DNA of 64,000 nucleotides from Gammaproteobacteria bacterium. Lineage in GTDB: Bacteria > Pseudomonadota > Gammaproteobacteria > JAADGQ01. Both the position numbers and the translations under genes were made by a program. Under the pieces are notes generated by a model. The model made no database searches. It was not told the origin of the DNA and was given only the letters and a program-made list of their open reading frames with translations. Location: positions 124,001 through 188,000 of the forward strand of contig JAKITI010000001.1 of assembly GCA_021648145.1 (NCBI GenBank), given 5' to 3'. Shown here piece by piece: positions 8,809 to 16,470 of the stretch (within the stretch, counting starts at the first letter, position 1; every line of letters begins with the position of its first letter).

Positions 8809-10278
8809 ATGAGAAGAAGAAACTTTATTAAATCAATGGGTGCATTGGGTGCGACTGCCAGTCTGCCTGCAATGTTTTTCAATGACTCATTCATCAAACG
8901 AGCAGCGGCAGCACCGATGCTTGATGAGGTCAACTTTTTAGCCCCAGCTGTTATGCCACAGGTTATTAATATCTTTCTTTATGGAGGGGCTTCCGAACTG
9001 GCAGGTAATTTGACCAATATTGAAGATATTGATGCTAACTCACAGAACCGTTACCCGAGCAGATTATTAGAGCCGACAACGGATGAAGTGAGGGGAATAA
9101 CGCGTAATGGACTGTGGAGTGATGCAGGGGGTGATGCCATGGAAGATATGTTGGCCTCAGAAGATATGTCAATTTACCGAACTGTTTATCGCCGTAAAAA
9201 TAATACTCGCTCACACCGACCCAGCATTTTTTCCTGTCTTACGGGAAATCTGGATATCAATAATAGCCCAGGTATGGGCACTACCCTCGCCGCAGTTTTG
9301 TACAAAAATCGCGACAATTTGCTTAATAAACCAATAGATGAGTATAGGTTGCCATTTGTTTCATTTGAGGGGGCTTCGACCGCTTTTATGAGCGATAAAA
9401 ACAACCCACTGCCATTGGCAATGCGTTATATCAGCTTGAACCAAAGGTTTGATAACCCCTATAGTCGTGATACTCGTTATAATCGAAATAATTTTGATGC
9501 TGAGCTGGAAAGTCTGGTTTCACAGATGAACATTGAGGGTATTAACAAGCGCTACTCTAAAGCATTTGATGGCTTCAAAACACGCAGGGATATGGAAGAA
9601 CTTATTGGAGAGTTTGCCACAGCGCTTAATGATACGCCGCTTCCGGGGCTTCCCGAGGGGGATGTTGATGCGGGAGAAGACGGGGTTTTGCAATACCCTG
9701 ATACCCCCCATAGAGATAGGGTGAAAGCGGCTGTCACATTGGCTATTGCTAACCCTGATAGTTTGTTTATTACAGTGGGTGGTGGCTTGGGGGGGTGGGA
9801 TGATCATGACTCTGCCATTGATGAGTATACCGACCGAATGGAGTCTTTAATGACAACCCTGCGCGCTGCAACCAAACATATTAAATACGCAACTCGTCCT
9901 GATGGCACCAGCACAGGAAACATTATTATCAATGTATTCGGTGATTTTGGTCGTAATGTTAACTTGAACAATTCCAGGGGTTGGGATCATGGCAATAATC
10001 AAAACCTTTATACCTTTGGTGGTAAGGATATTCGTCCGGGTACGTTAGGTAAAATTGTTGGAAAAACAGAGCGTTTTGGTGATTCAAAACAGAACCGCCA
10101 GTTTACCAGGCCGACTGAAGATAGTTATGATTTTGAACCGACTGCCATTGCTGCAACGATGTACTCATATTTTGGTGTGCAGAATCCTAAAGTATTGACT
10201 CGAGATGATGAACATTATCCTGATGGAGTGAATAAAATTGACGAAAACGTTGCTGGAGAGGATCCAATGTTTTCTTAA
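8809..10278 (+). CDS. Tat-exported DUF1501 family protein
   Basis: 489 residues with a twin-arginine signal at the very start (MRRRNFIKSMGALGATAS, cleavage probably near AAAAP at residue 35), so it is folded, possibly with metal, before export to the periplasm. The mature part has DUF1501 features: QVINIFLYGGAS near the N-terminus, NNTRSHRPSIFS, TVGGGLGGWDDHDSAIDEY with a His/Asp cluster typical of this alkaline-phosphatase/sulfatase-like superfamily, NVFGDFGRNVNLN, and GWDHGNNQNLYTFGG with a conserved Asp-His. The biochemical role of the family is not established. It is co-transcribed with the lipoprotein just upstream. Its stop overlaps the converging apbE stop by four bases. Confidence 0.88.
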   Translation: MRRRNFIKSMGALGATASLPAMFFNDSFIKRAAAAPMLDEVNFLAPAVMPQVINIFLYGGASELAGNLTNIEDIDANSQNRYPSRLLEPTTDEVRGITRNGLWSDAGGDAMEDMLASEDMSIYRTVYRRKNNTRSHRPSIFSCLTGNLDINNSPGMGTTLAAVLYKNRDNLLNKPIDEYRLPFVSFEGASTAFMSDKNNPLPLAMRYISLNQRFDNPYSRDTRYNRNNFDAELESLVSQMNIEGINKRYSKAFDGFKTRRDMEELIGEFATALNDTPLPGLPEGDVDAGEDGVLQYPDTPHRDRVKAAVTLAIANPDSLFITVGGGLGGWDDHDSAIDEYTDRMESLMTTLRAATKHIKYATRPDGTSTGNIIINVFGDFGRNVNLNNSRGWDHGNNQNLYTFGGKDIRPGTLGKIVGKTERFGDSKQNRQFTRPTEDSYDFEPTAIAATMYSYFGVQNPKVLTRDDEHYPDGVNKIDENVAGEDPMFS

Positions 10279-11159
10279 AGGCACCAAAAATCAACCTCCT
10301 GAGCTTCAAGAAAACTACGAGCTTGGCTGCCCTGCAACATCGCCATGGTTGAGAGCATTCCAGCTTCCAAGCAGGTATTAGCAATAACGGTAATGGCTTT
10401 GGGGGTATCCGGAGCCGGCCAGCCAGTCGTTGGATCCAGAATATGACTGTAACGAACACCCTCTTTAAGCAAGTAGCGCCGTGCATCACCGCTGGTTGCC
10501 AGTCCGCCTTTTGATAGATTGACTGCGCCAATTTGCTTGACTCCGGTTGCTTCTGGATCATCAACTCCTACGCCCCATGGCTCTCCATTTTGTTGTGGGC
10601 CCAGAGCGTATAAATCCCCGCCATAGTTGATGAGTACTCCCGTCTTTAGTCTCTTGAAGATCAATTTGGCCGTCTGATCGACAGCGTATTCCTTACCAAT
10701 ACCACCCAGGTCAATTTCCATTCCAGTGGGGAGGGTGATTGTTGATTCAAACCATTTGACCTTACTCCAACCGATACGTGGCAAGATGGCTTCAACAGCG
10801 GTTGAGTCGGGAATATTGTCACTGCCATCAAACGTCCAGACTTCACGCAGCACCCCAGATGTGATATCAAACTTGTGTTCACTGAGTTGATAACATTGCT
10901 CGGCAAAATTGAGTAAATGGGCAGTCTCTTTATCCACTAAAACGGGGGTGCCGTTACTTTGATTTATTTGGTAAATACAGTTGTCTGCACGGTAGCGACT
11001 GAATTTTTTTTCGATGCGTTTTGCTTCGGTATAGCTTTGTTGTAAAAGCTCTCTGGCTAGAGAGCGATTTTCAGTTGCGAACAGGATTTCACAGGGGCTG
11101 GCCATGGCGTGGAAAAATCCGCGCCAGTAACCTTTTTCTTTAGTCAGTCTAGGAGGCAA
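10275..11159 (-). CDS. apbE: FAD:protein FMN transferase (ApbE family), apparently without signal peptide
   Basis: ApbE enzymes split FAD and attach FMN covalently to a Thr or Ser of a target protein, Mg-dependent. Family blocks are all present in the 294 residues: AMASPCEI near residue 19-26, EIDLGGIGKEYAVDQTAKLI, VLINYGGDLYALG, GGLATSGDARRYL, YSHILDPTTGWPAP and CLEAGMLSTMAM. The frame opens with TTG at 11159, eight bases after the DUF3570 stop with AGAGAGAG ahead; an ATG at 11105 would cut into the conserved N-terminus. No signal peptide or lipobox is visible, which is odd because many relatives are periplasmic. It is last in the tlpA-DUF4266-DUF3570-apbE operon, which points to a substrate encoded alongside. 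Confidence 0.93.
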   Translation of the reverse strand: MPPRLTKEKGYWRGFFHAMASPCEILFATENRSLARELLQQSYTEAKRIEKKFSRYRADNCIYQINQSNGTPVLVDKETAHLLNFAEQCYQLSEHKFDITSGVLREVWTFDGSDNIPDSTAVEAILPRIGWSKVKWFESTITLPTGMEIDLGGIGKEYAVDQTAKLIFKRLKTGVLINYGGDLYALGPQQNGEPWGVGVDDPEATGVKQIGAVNLSKGGLATSGDARRYLLKEGVRYSHILDPTTGWPAPDTPKAITVIANTCLEAGMLSTMAMLQGSQARSFLEAQEVDFWCL

Positions 11160-11167
11160 GACTCTCT

Positions 11168-12376
11168 CTAATTAAATTCTTTCTTGTAACTGGCCTGAAA
11201 AATTACCGCCTTGTTAGTATTAAATTCCGCCTCAGCAAATGATTGATAGAGATATTCCAGACGGAATCTCAGAGTGCCTCCCCAGGCTGGCATGCCAAAT
11301 TTAGTTCCCAGAGTTACGCTGTTGATTTCATCTAGGCGATAGTCGGCGCTCGCATATTCTGGTAACGGTTGATTATTATCCAGGCTGCTCTGGAATATGT
11401 CAGCAGCCGTCTGAGTATAGAGGCGTATATGAGGCTCCAGATAGTAATTTTTGGTGAATTTTATACGATGCTTATAGTCAAAAGTATGAGAGGTAATATC
11501 CCAATCATCCAGGTAAAAACGATAGGATAAGTGGATAGTGTTTTTATTTTTCAGTTGATGCACCAAGGCGCTGTACAGCGTCTGTTGCAGACGGTTTTCA
11601 GGTCGACTTTCGTAATAACGTTTCTCTTCAACACCACCACTATCTGTCATACTGATTAATTTATAAGGGTCCGTCATATAGCCTTCTGTGGAACTGATGG
11701 TGTAGTTTAGTTGTGTTACGGTGCGACGATTGGTGATTGAAGAGATGCCCAGCAGTGCCTCATAACTACGTTTATTTCCCTTTCCAAAAAATTCTGGGTT
11801 GCCCGAATTTTCCTGGACATCACCCATCGGTTTGGGGGTTTGCCCTGAACGCTGGGAAATGGTGTCATAGGCGCCTGCAATACCGGCGCTGAAGGTGAGG
11901 TTGCGGTTAGATGTTTCTTTATCAAATATGAGGCTACCACCGTAAGATTCATAGTCACTCTCAAGAGACACGCTGGCACCGTAGTTCATTTTGAATGTTC
12001 TGCTGTGGCGATGCACCCAGCCTACGTCAATGCCTACACGAGTATCATTAAACTCAACCAGATCAGGTGTGCCGGCGGCTGTTTTGAAACCACTGCCTCC
12101 AGAAGAGGGGGTGGTGACCGACACGGTGCTCACTGATTTAACAGCTCCCGTGGGCGTGGCTCCGGTCACAGTATCGTAAACAGCTTCCAGCGATATTACG
12201 TCATTATCTCCCAGAGGTGTTTTGGTTTTGGTGATGATTTTATTAACGGTGACTCGATCATCAGCTTCACTATAAAAAAGATAAGATGTATCTATTTCAG
12301 TAGCATTTGCCTGTTGCGCACCTTGGGATAATACCGTACAAGCGGCGATGGCCAGTTTATTACGAATTGATTTCAT
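11168..12376 (-). CDS. DUF3570 outer-membrane beta-barrel-like protein with a flavinylation-type motif
   Basis: 402 residues with a Sec signal (residues 1-25, cleaved near ANA). Alternating strand-like segments follow (RVGIDVGWVHRHSRTFKMNY, SYRFYLDDWDITSHTFDYKH), ending in aromatic-rich LEYLYQSFAEAEF and a short tail, as in outer-membrane barrels. Near the N-terminus lies D68-TVTGAT, a match to the DxxTGA(T/S) consensus on which ApbE places FMN; the acceptor would be Thr74 (codon 12155-12157). A second TGA follows (PTGAV). The family has no established function that I know. It sits between the DUF4266 lipoprotein and apbE. That the motif is modified is inference. Confidence 0.85.
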   Translation of the reverse strand: MKSIRNKLAIAACTVLSQGAQQANATEIDTSYLFYSEADDRVTVNKIITKTKTPLGDNDVISLEAVYDTVTGATPTGAVKSVSTVSVTTPSSGGSGFKTAAGTPDLVEFNDTRVGIDVGWVHRHSRTFKMNYGASVSLESDYESYGGSLIFDKETSNRNLTFSAGIAGAYDTISQRSGQTPKPMGDVQENSGNPEFFGKGNKRSYEALLGISSITNRRTVTQLNYTISSTEGYMTDPYKLISMTDSGGVEEKRYYESRPENRLQQTLYSALVHQLKNKNTIHLSYRFYLDDWDITSHTFDYKHRIKFTKNYYLEPHIRLYTQTAADIFQSSLDNNQPLPEYASADYRLDEINSVTLGTKFGMPAWGGTLRFRLEYLYQSFAEAEFNTNKAVIFQASYKKEFN

Positions 12377-12397
12377 GATTATTTTTAACAGTCCTTG

Positions 12398-12631
12398 TTA
12401 ATTACACCCACAGCCACCACCGCCGATACCTCTGCCGCCAGTAGAAGCCTCTTTGCTGAAATAAATATGATCATCAACATAACTCTCAATAGGGTCGGCA
12501 TCCAGCTGCATGGCTTCTTCAGTCAGCACTCCTTTTTGCCATGGTTTTACAGATTCAGTTTGAAACGCCGCACAGGCTTGCAATGTTGTCAGCAGCATGC
12601 CTGCCAAAGTAATTCTAAATATATTCATCAT
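12398..12631 (-). CDS. DUF4266 small lipoprotein with Gly/Cys-rich C-terminus
   Basis: 77 residues. The signal with lipobox LQAC puts the lipidated Cys at residue 20. The mature peptide of under 60 residues contains VKPWQKGVL and DDHIYFSKEAS, and ends in a Gly-rich tail with two cysteines, GGRGIGGGGCGCN. That ending is, as far as I recall, characteristic of DUF4266 and travels with DUF3570 proteins. Its start overlaps the tlpA stop by one base (TAATG), so it is translationally coupled to a thioredoxin that could act on the CGC pair. Function is unknown: it could be a redox carrier, a metal ligand or a substrate for modification. Confidence 0.85.
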   Translation of the reverse strand: MMNIFRITLAGMLLTTLQACAAFQTESVKPWQKGVLTEEAMQLDADPIESYVDDHIYFSKEASTGGRGIGGGGCGCN

Positions 12632-13125
12632 TATTCTGCCACCAATTTTTCAATGGTGGCCTCAATTTCTCTCTGGTACTTTTTAGGTGAACCCTGATAG
12701 GTTTTTATGATAAAACCTTTTTTGTCAATCAGGTACGAGGTGGGCATTACTTTGACTCCATAAGCTTCGGCAGATTTCCCTTCCCGATCAAACCCAATGG
12801 TAAAATTAGCTGAGTATGTCTCTAGGAATGCAATCGCATCTCTAGGAGACTCATCAAGGGCAATGGCAATAACCTCCAGCCCTTTATCTTTGTAACGAGC
12901 TTGAAGTGTATTCATCCAGGGAAATGACTTGCGACACGGTATACACCATGATGCCCAGAAATCGAGATAGACAACTTTGCCATGAAAATTGGCTAAATCT
13001 ACAGTCCCTTCGGTTCCAGGCATCTGAAAGCGAAGAGCCTTGTTAGCTGAAGATACAGTGGATGAATAAAAAAAGAGAGACAACAGAATTGATATTACAA
13101 TGGTGGTCGCCGTTTTTTTAAGCAT
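12631..13125 (-). CDS. TlpA/ResA-like exported thioredoxin
   Basis: 164 residues from the ATG at 13125 (AAGGA eight bases before it; an in-frame GTG lies two codons upstream). An uncleaved or cleaved N-terminal hydrophobic signal (residues 8-26) exports the thioredoxin fold. The active site is WASWCIPCRKSF with cysteines at about 61 and 64, followed by the conserved cis-Pro region MPTSYLID. TlpA/ResA proteins reduce disulfides in specific periplasmic partners, for example cytochrome maturation factors. Here it leads an operon with DUF4266 (which has a CGC tail), DUF3570 and apbE, so that local partner is the likeliest substrate (inference). Confidence 0.9.
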   Translation of the reverse strand: MLKKTATTIVISILLSLFFYSSTVSSANKALRFQMPGTEGTVDLANFHGKVVYLDFWASWCIPCRKSFPWMNTLQARYKDKGLEVIAIALDESPRDAIAFLETYSANFTIGFDREGKSAEAYGVKVMPTSYLIDKKGFIIKTYQGSPKKYQREIEATIEKLVAE

Positions 13126-13152
13126 GATCACATTCCTTGGTGCATAGTTTAA

Positions 13153-13175
13153 TTACCCTGATTATATCAGGGTAA
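13153..13175 (-). promoter_or_regulatory. Palindromic operator with extended -10 ahead of tlpA operon
   Basis: A perfect inverted repeat, arms TTACCCTGAT and ATCAGGGTAA around three bases. Read on the minus strand its centre forms TGATATAAT, an extended -10 hexamer (13161-13166). Transcription would start about 25 bases before the tlpA ATG. A dyad over a -10 is the usual arrangement for a repressor site. It could instead be a hairpin ending the upstream DUF58 transcript, but no U-run follows. The regulator is not identifiable from the sequence. Confidence 0.6.
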
Positions 13176-13245
13176 ACCTTGCTTAGTGTGATATACGTCT
13201 GAAATATTTAACCTGAATAAATTTGTTGGGAATTATGGGTTAAAT

Positions 13246-14208
13246 TCAGGCATTAAGTTTTCGACGCAAAGTTTCAAAAACATCTTCGTGAGTTGAAAGC
13301 TCAATTAAACGCGCACGATGTTTTCGAAAAATACGCTTAACAGAGTCATGTTTATCTTGAAAGTAAGTACGATATTTCTCTTGAAGGTTTTTATTGCTGG
13401 TATCAAACACAGATATATTTTGGCCATTGCTGATACTGTAACAATTGGGCGGAGGGGGGCTCATTTCCAGTGGGTCACGTATTAATATGCCAACAATATC
13501 ATTATGCCGAGACAGGTCGCTGAAATGACGTTCAGCATCTTCATTGAGATGATAAAAATCACTCAAAATAAAGATCAAACTGCCAGGGTGGGTAATTTTT
13601 CTTAACCGGTTGAGTGCTTTGGTTAAGTTTTGTGTTTGTATAGCTGATGAGTCGTTGTCTGTGGTTGAGTCTAGTTTTTCCAGCGTTTTCAGTAAACATA
13701 ATACGCCATGCTGTCGAGCTTTTGGAGGCAACTCAATGTGTTGCTCATCTGTAAAAATAACACCTCCAACACGATCACCATGATCTGCGGCTGCCCATGC
13801 TAATAAAGCGGTAGCCTGTGCTGCAATCACTGACTTAAATGATCCGCGTGTTGCAAAGTGCATGGAGGCACTGAGGTCTGTAACAAAAAAAACGGGGCGT
13901 TCACGCTCTTCTTTGAATATTTTGGTGTGTGGCTTACCTGTGCGAGCAGTCACACGCCAGTCCATGCTGCGAATATCATCCCCTGGCTGATAAATACGTG
14001 TTTCATCGAAATCCATGCCACGCCCTTTAAATGAAGAAGCGTAGTTTCCTGATAATGAACTACTGACTTTTCGACGAGTACCAAGCGATAAAAACCGTGC
14101 TTGATGGCTTAGTTTAATCAATGGTTTAAGAGAGATTTTTACACTGTTTTCTCTATTTATTTTAATCCTTTTCTGGTTGTCCGTTTTCTTGAACAGTCTA
14201 TTTAACAT
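13246..14208 (-). CDS. DUF58 domain protein (von Willebrand A-like)
   Basis: 320 residues. DUF58 proteins have a vWA-like fold and usually work with MoxR-type AAA ATPases in assembling or maturing protein complexes. The hallmark block DETRIYQPGDDIRSMDWRV followed by KPHTKIFKEERER is at about residues 68-100. FVTDLSASMHF is the degenerate MIDAS (DxSxS) motif, with FILSDFYHL later. No membrane segment is seen. Its ATG lies inside the last codons of the phosphoesterase gene upstream (7-base overlap), so they are co-translated, yet no moxR gene is present in the window. The partner ATPase, if any, is elsewhere. Confidence 0.88.
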   Translation of the reverse strand: MLNRLFKKTDNQKRIKINRENSVKISLKPLIKLSHQARFLSLGTRRKVSSSLSGNYASSFKGRGMDFDETRIYQPGDDIRSMDWRVTARTGKPHTKIFKEERERPVFFVTDLSASMHFATRGSFKSVIAAQATALLAWAAADHGDRVGGVIFTDEQHIELPPKARQHGVLCLLKTLEKLDSTTDNDSSAIQTQNLTKALNRLRKITHPGSLIFILSDFYHLNEDAERHFSDLSRHNDIVGILIRDPLEMSPPPPNCYSISNGQNISVFDTSNKNLQEKYRTYFQDKHDSVKRIFRKHRARLIELSTHEDVFETLRRKLNA

Positions 14209-14678
14209 GGCAGCAACTCGAGAATTTGAGCTTTTAAACCTGTGGGTGTGATCTCAATATGCCCGACTGAAACGGGTAGGTCAAAGCGCCGAGGGCCACA
14301 GCTTCCAGGGTTGATGTAAAGCACAGTATCTTTATATTCAATCTGTGGTGTATGAGTATGCCCGCTGATCACAACATCAAAACCGGCCGCGGCAGGGTCA
14401 ACATCAATTTCTCTTAGAATATGAATGGCATAAAAATAAAAATTCTCATATTGAATGACATCAACTTCAGGAGCATGTTGATGTGACCAAGAGCAGCAGT
14501 CCGTATTTCCACGTACATACATCATGGGCGCCACTTCTGAGAATTGCTGAATAATATTTTCTCCACCAATATCTCCAGCATGAATAATCAGCTCAGCCCC
14601 TTGCATGGCCGAAATGGCTTCAGGCCTAACGAGGCCATGGGTATCAGATATAACACCGATAAATTTATTTTTTTTCAT
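14202..14678 (-). CDS. Metallophosphoesterase, YfcE/MJ0936 family
   Basis: 158 residues, a compact calcineurin-like phosphoesterase. The metal-binding motifs are in order: SDTHG (residues 11-15), HAGDIGG, RGNTDCC and SGHTHTPQ, with the closing NPGSCGPRR. YfcE-type enzymes hydrolyse phosphodiester bonds with Mn, and their physiological substrate is not settled. It is expressed with DUF58 (overlap ATGTTAA). The 190-base gap to divergent hemN must hold promoters for both. Confidence 0.9.
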   Translation of the reverse strand: MKKNKFIGVISDTHGLVRPEAISAMQGAELIIHAGDIGGENIIQQFSEVAPMMYVRGNTDCCSWSHQHAPEVDVIQYENFYFYAIHILREIDVDPAAAGFDVVISGHTHTPQIEYKDTVLYINPGSCGPRRFDLPVSVGHIEITPTGLKAQILELLPC

Positions 14679-14868
14679 GACCCTATGTTGTTTTTAGCTG
14701 AGATTTAAATTTTAAGTGTAACAAAAATCAGGCTGGGGAGTGAGTAGCTTACGAAGTATATATATACGGTGATTGAGTGAATTGTGTTTGATCTCTGGAC
14801 AGGTGAATATTCATTTTGCTGTGGTATAGTTCTGTTTTTTTAGCTAGTTTTAAGCAGGGCGTATAACA

Positions 14869-16257
14869 ATGGACCAATCACTTGTTTTTGATTTGGAATT
14901 GATTCGTCGTTACGACAAATCGGGGCCGCGTTACACTTCATATCCAACAGCAATCGAATTTCATAAAAGGTTTGGTGAGTCTGAGTACCTTGCTTGTATT
15001 GAAAAAACAAATAATGAAACGACACTCCGTCCTTTATCACTCTACTTTCATATTCCATTTTGCGACACGATCTGTTTTTTTTGTGGTTGTAATAAAATAG
15101 CCACGAAAGATCGTTCCAAAGCAGCTCCATACCTGGAGTACCTGCATAAAGAGATTGCTATGCAAGGGAAACTGTTTGATCGTTCACGCCGAGTTACCCA
15201 GCTACACTGGGGCGGTGGTACACCGACTTTTATCAGTCATGATGAAATGCGTGAGTTAATGCGCGTGACGGGGGAGCACTTTAATCTATGTGATGATGAC
15301 AGTGGGGAGTACTCTATTGAAATTGATCCTAGAGAAGTTCGGCACGATACCATGGCTTTGTTGCGTGAAATCGGCTTTAACCGGATGAGTCTGGGGGTGC
15401 AGGATTTTGTTCCTCAGGTACAAAAAGCAGTGAATCGTATTCAGCCGACCAGTCAAACGTTAAGCACCTTGAAAGAAGCACGTCGTCTAGGTTATAAATC
15501 GATCAGTTTTGATTTGATATATGGCCTTCCTTTTCAATCAGTTAAAAGCTTTTCTTCAACGATTGATCAAGCAATTGATCTGAACCCCGACAGAATGTCG
15601 GTATTTAATTATGCTCACATGCCTGAACTTTTCAAACCTCAGCGTCGTATCAATGAAGCTGACCTGCCATCCGCTGCTGAAAAACTGGATATATTGCAGA
15701 TGGTTAATGAGCGCCTGACAGCGGCAGGGTATGTTTATATTGGTATGGATCACTTTGCCAAGCCGGATGATGAGTTAGCCATTGCGCAACGCGAAGGTAC
15801 GCTTTATAGAAATTTCCAAGGTTACTCAACACATGCCGATTGTGATCTTATTGGTTTAGGTGTGACTTCTATTGGTATGGTTGGAAATACTTACAGCCAA
15901 AATGAAAAAGATATCGAAAGCTATTATCAAAAAATTGATGCGAACCAACTACCCATATTTCGCGGCATGGAGCTCTCTGATGATGACCAGTTACGTCGTG
16001 ATGTCATTACTCAATTAATTTGTTTGTTCAGCTTGAATATAACTGCGCTCGAAAAACAGTATTCAATCCAGTTTAAAGAGTACTTTTCAATTGAACAAAA
16101 TGAACTTGCTCAATTAGAAAAAGACGGTTTAATTCAATATGATGAACAAGAAATCACAGTGCTTCCAGCCGGACGTTTTCTTATTCGCAATATCTGTATG
16201 ACATTTGATAAATATATGCGTAATAAAAAAGATGTACGCTTTTCTAAAGTGATCTAA
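14869..16257 (+). CDS. hemN: Oxygen-independent coproporphyrinogen III dehydrogenase (HemN)
   Basis: Radical-SAM enzyme of 462 residues that oxidatively decarboxylates coproporphyrinogen III to protoporphyrinogen IX without oxygen, a step in haem synthesis. The iron-sulfur ligands are C65, C69 and C72 in HIPFCDTICFFCGC. RYTSYPTAIEF at the start, LHWGGGTPTF and FNRMSLGVQDF are family blocks, and a HemN C-terminal domain follows (HADCDLIGLGVTSIG). Length matches true HemN rather than the shorter HemW. The region upstream has one half of an FNR-like site (TTGAT, 14788-14792), which is not enough to claim anaerobic control. Confidence 0.96.
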   Translation: MDQSLVFDLELIRRYDKSGPRYTSYPTAIEFHKRFGESEYLACIEKTNNETTLRPLSLYFHIPFCDTICFFCGCNKIATKDRSKAAPYLEYLHKEIAMQGKLFDRSRRVTQLHWGGGTPTFISHDEMRELMRVTGEHFNLCDDDSGEYSIEIDPREVRHDTMALLREIGFNRMSLGVQDFVPQVQKAVNRIQPTSQTLSTLKEARRLGYKSISFDLIYGLPFQSVKSFSSTIDQAIDLNPDRMSVFNYAHMPELFKPQRRINEADLPSAAEKLDILQMVNERLTAAGYVYIGMDHFAKPDDELAIAQREGTLYRNFQGYSTHADCDLIGLGVTSIGMVGNTYSQNEKDIESYYQKIDANQLPIFRGMELSDDDQLRRDVITQLICLFSLNITALEKQYSIQFKEYFSIEQNELAQLEKDGLIQYDEQEITVLPAGRFLIRNICMTFDKYMRNKKDVRFSKVI

Positions 16258-16299
16258 GCACAACTATTTAGTTCAGGCAGTTTAGAGCATAAAAAGGGA

Positions 16300-16328
16300 T
16301 TGCAAGCGATCGGGTTCTGGTTTAATCT
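16300..16328 (+). promoter_or_regulatory. Sigma-70 promoter of tRNA-Ser
   Basis: TTGCAA at 16300-16305 and TAATCT at 16323-16328 are separated by exactly 17 bases, followed by a GC-rich discriminator (GCGCCC). That combination is usual for stable-RNA promoters under stringent control. The tRNA begins 12 bases after the -10. Confidence 0.65.
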
Positions 16329-16340
16329 TGCGCCCTTGCT

Positions 16341-16430
16341 GGAGAAGTGTCCGAGTGGCTTAAGGAGCACGCTTGGAAAGCGTGTGTACGTTAATCCGTA
16401 CCGAGGGTTCGAATCCCTCCTTCTCCGCCA
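16341..16430 (+). tRNA. tRNA-Ser (anticodon GGA)
   Basis: A 90-base class II tRNA with encoded CCA end. The acceptor stem GGAGAAG pairs with CTTCTCC, followed by discriminator G. The anticodon stem CACGC/GCGTG holds loop TTGGAAA with anticodon GGA at 16375-16377, a long serine-type variable arm (GTACG...CGTAC), and the T arm GAGGG-TTCGAAT-CCCTC. It reads UCC and UCU codons. Confidence 0.98.
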
Positions 16431-16470
16431 TTTTGTGACAGTGACTTAACTTATTAAATTTTATTAATTT

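Noticed and set aside
14788-14792. TTGAT as an FNR site for hemN
   Set aside because: The second half ATCAA is absent at the proper spacing (GGACA instead), so anaerobic control cannot be claimed.
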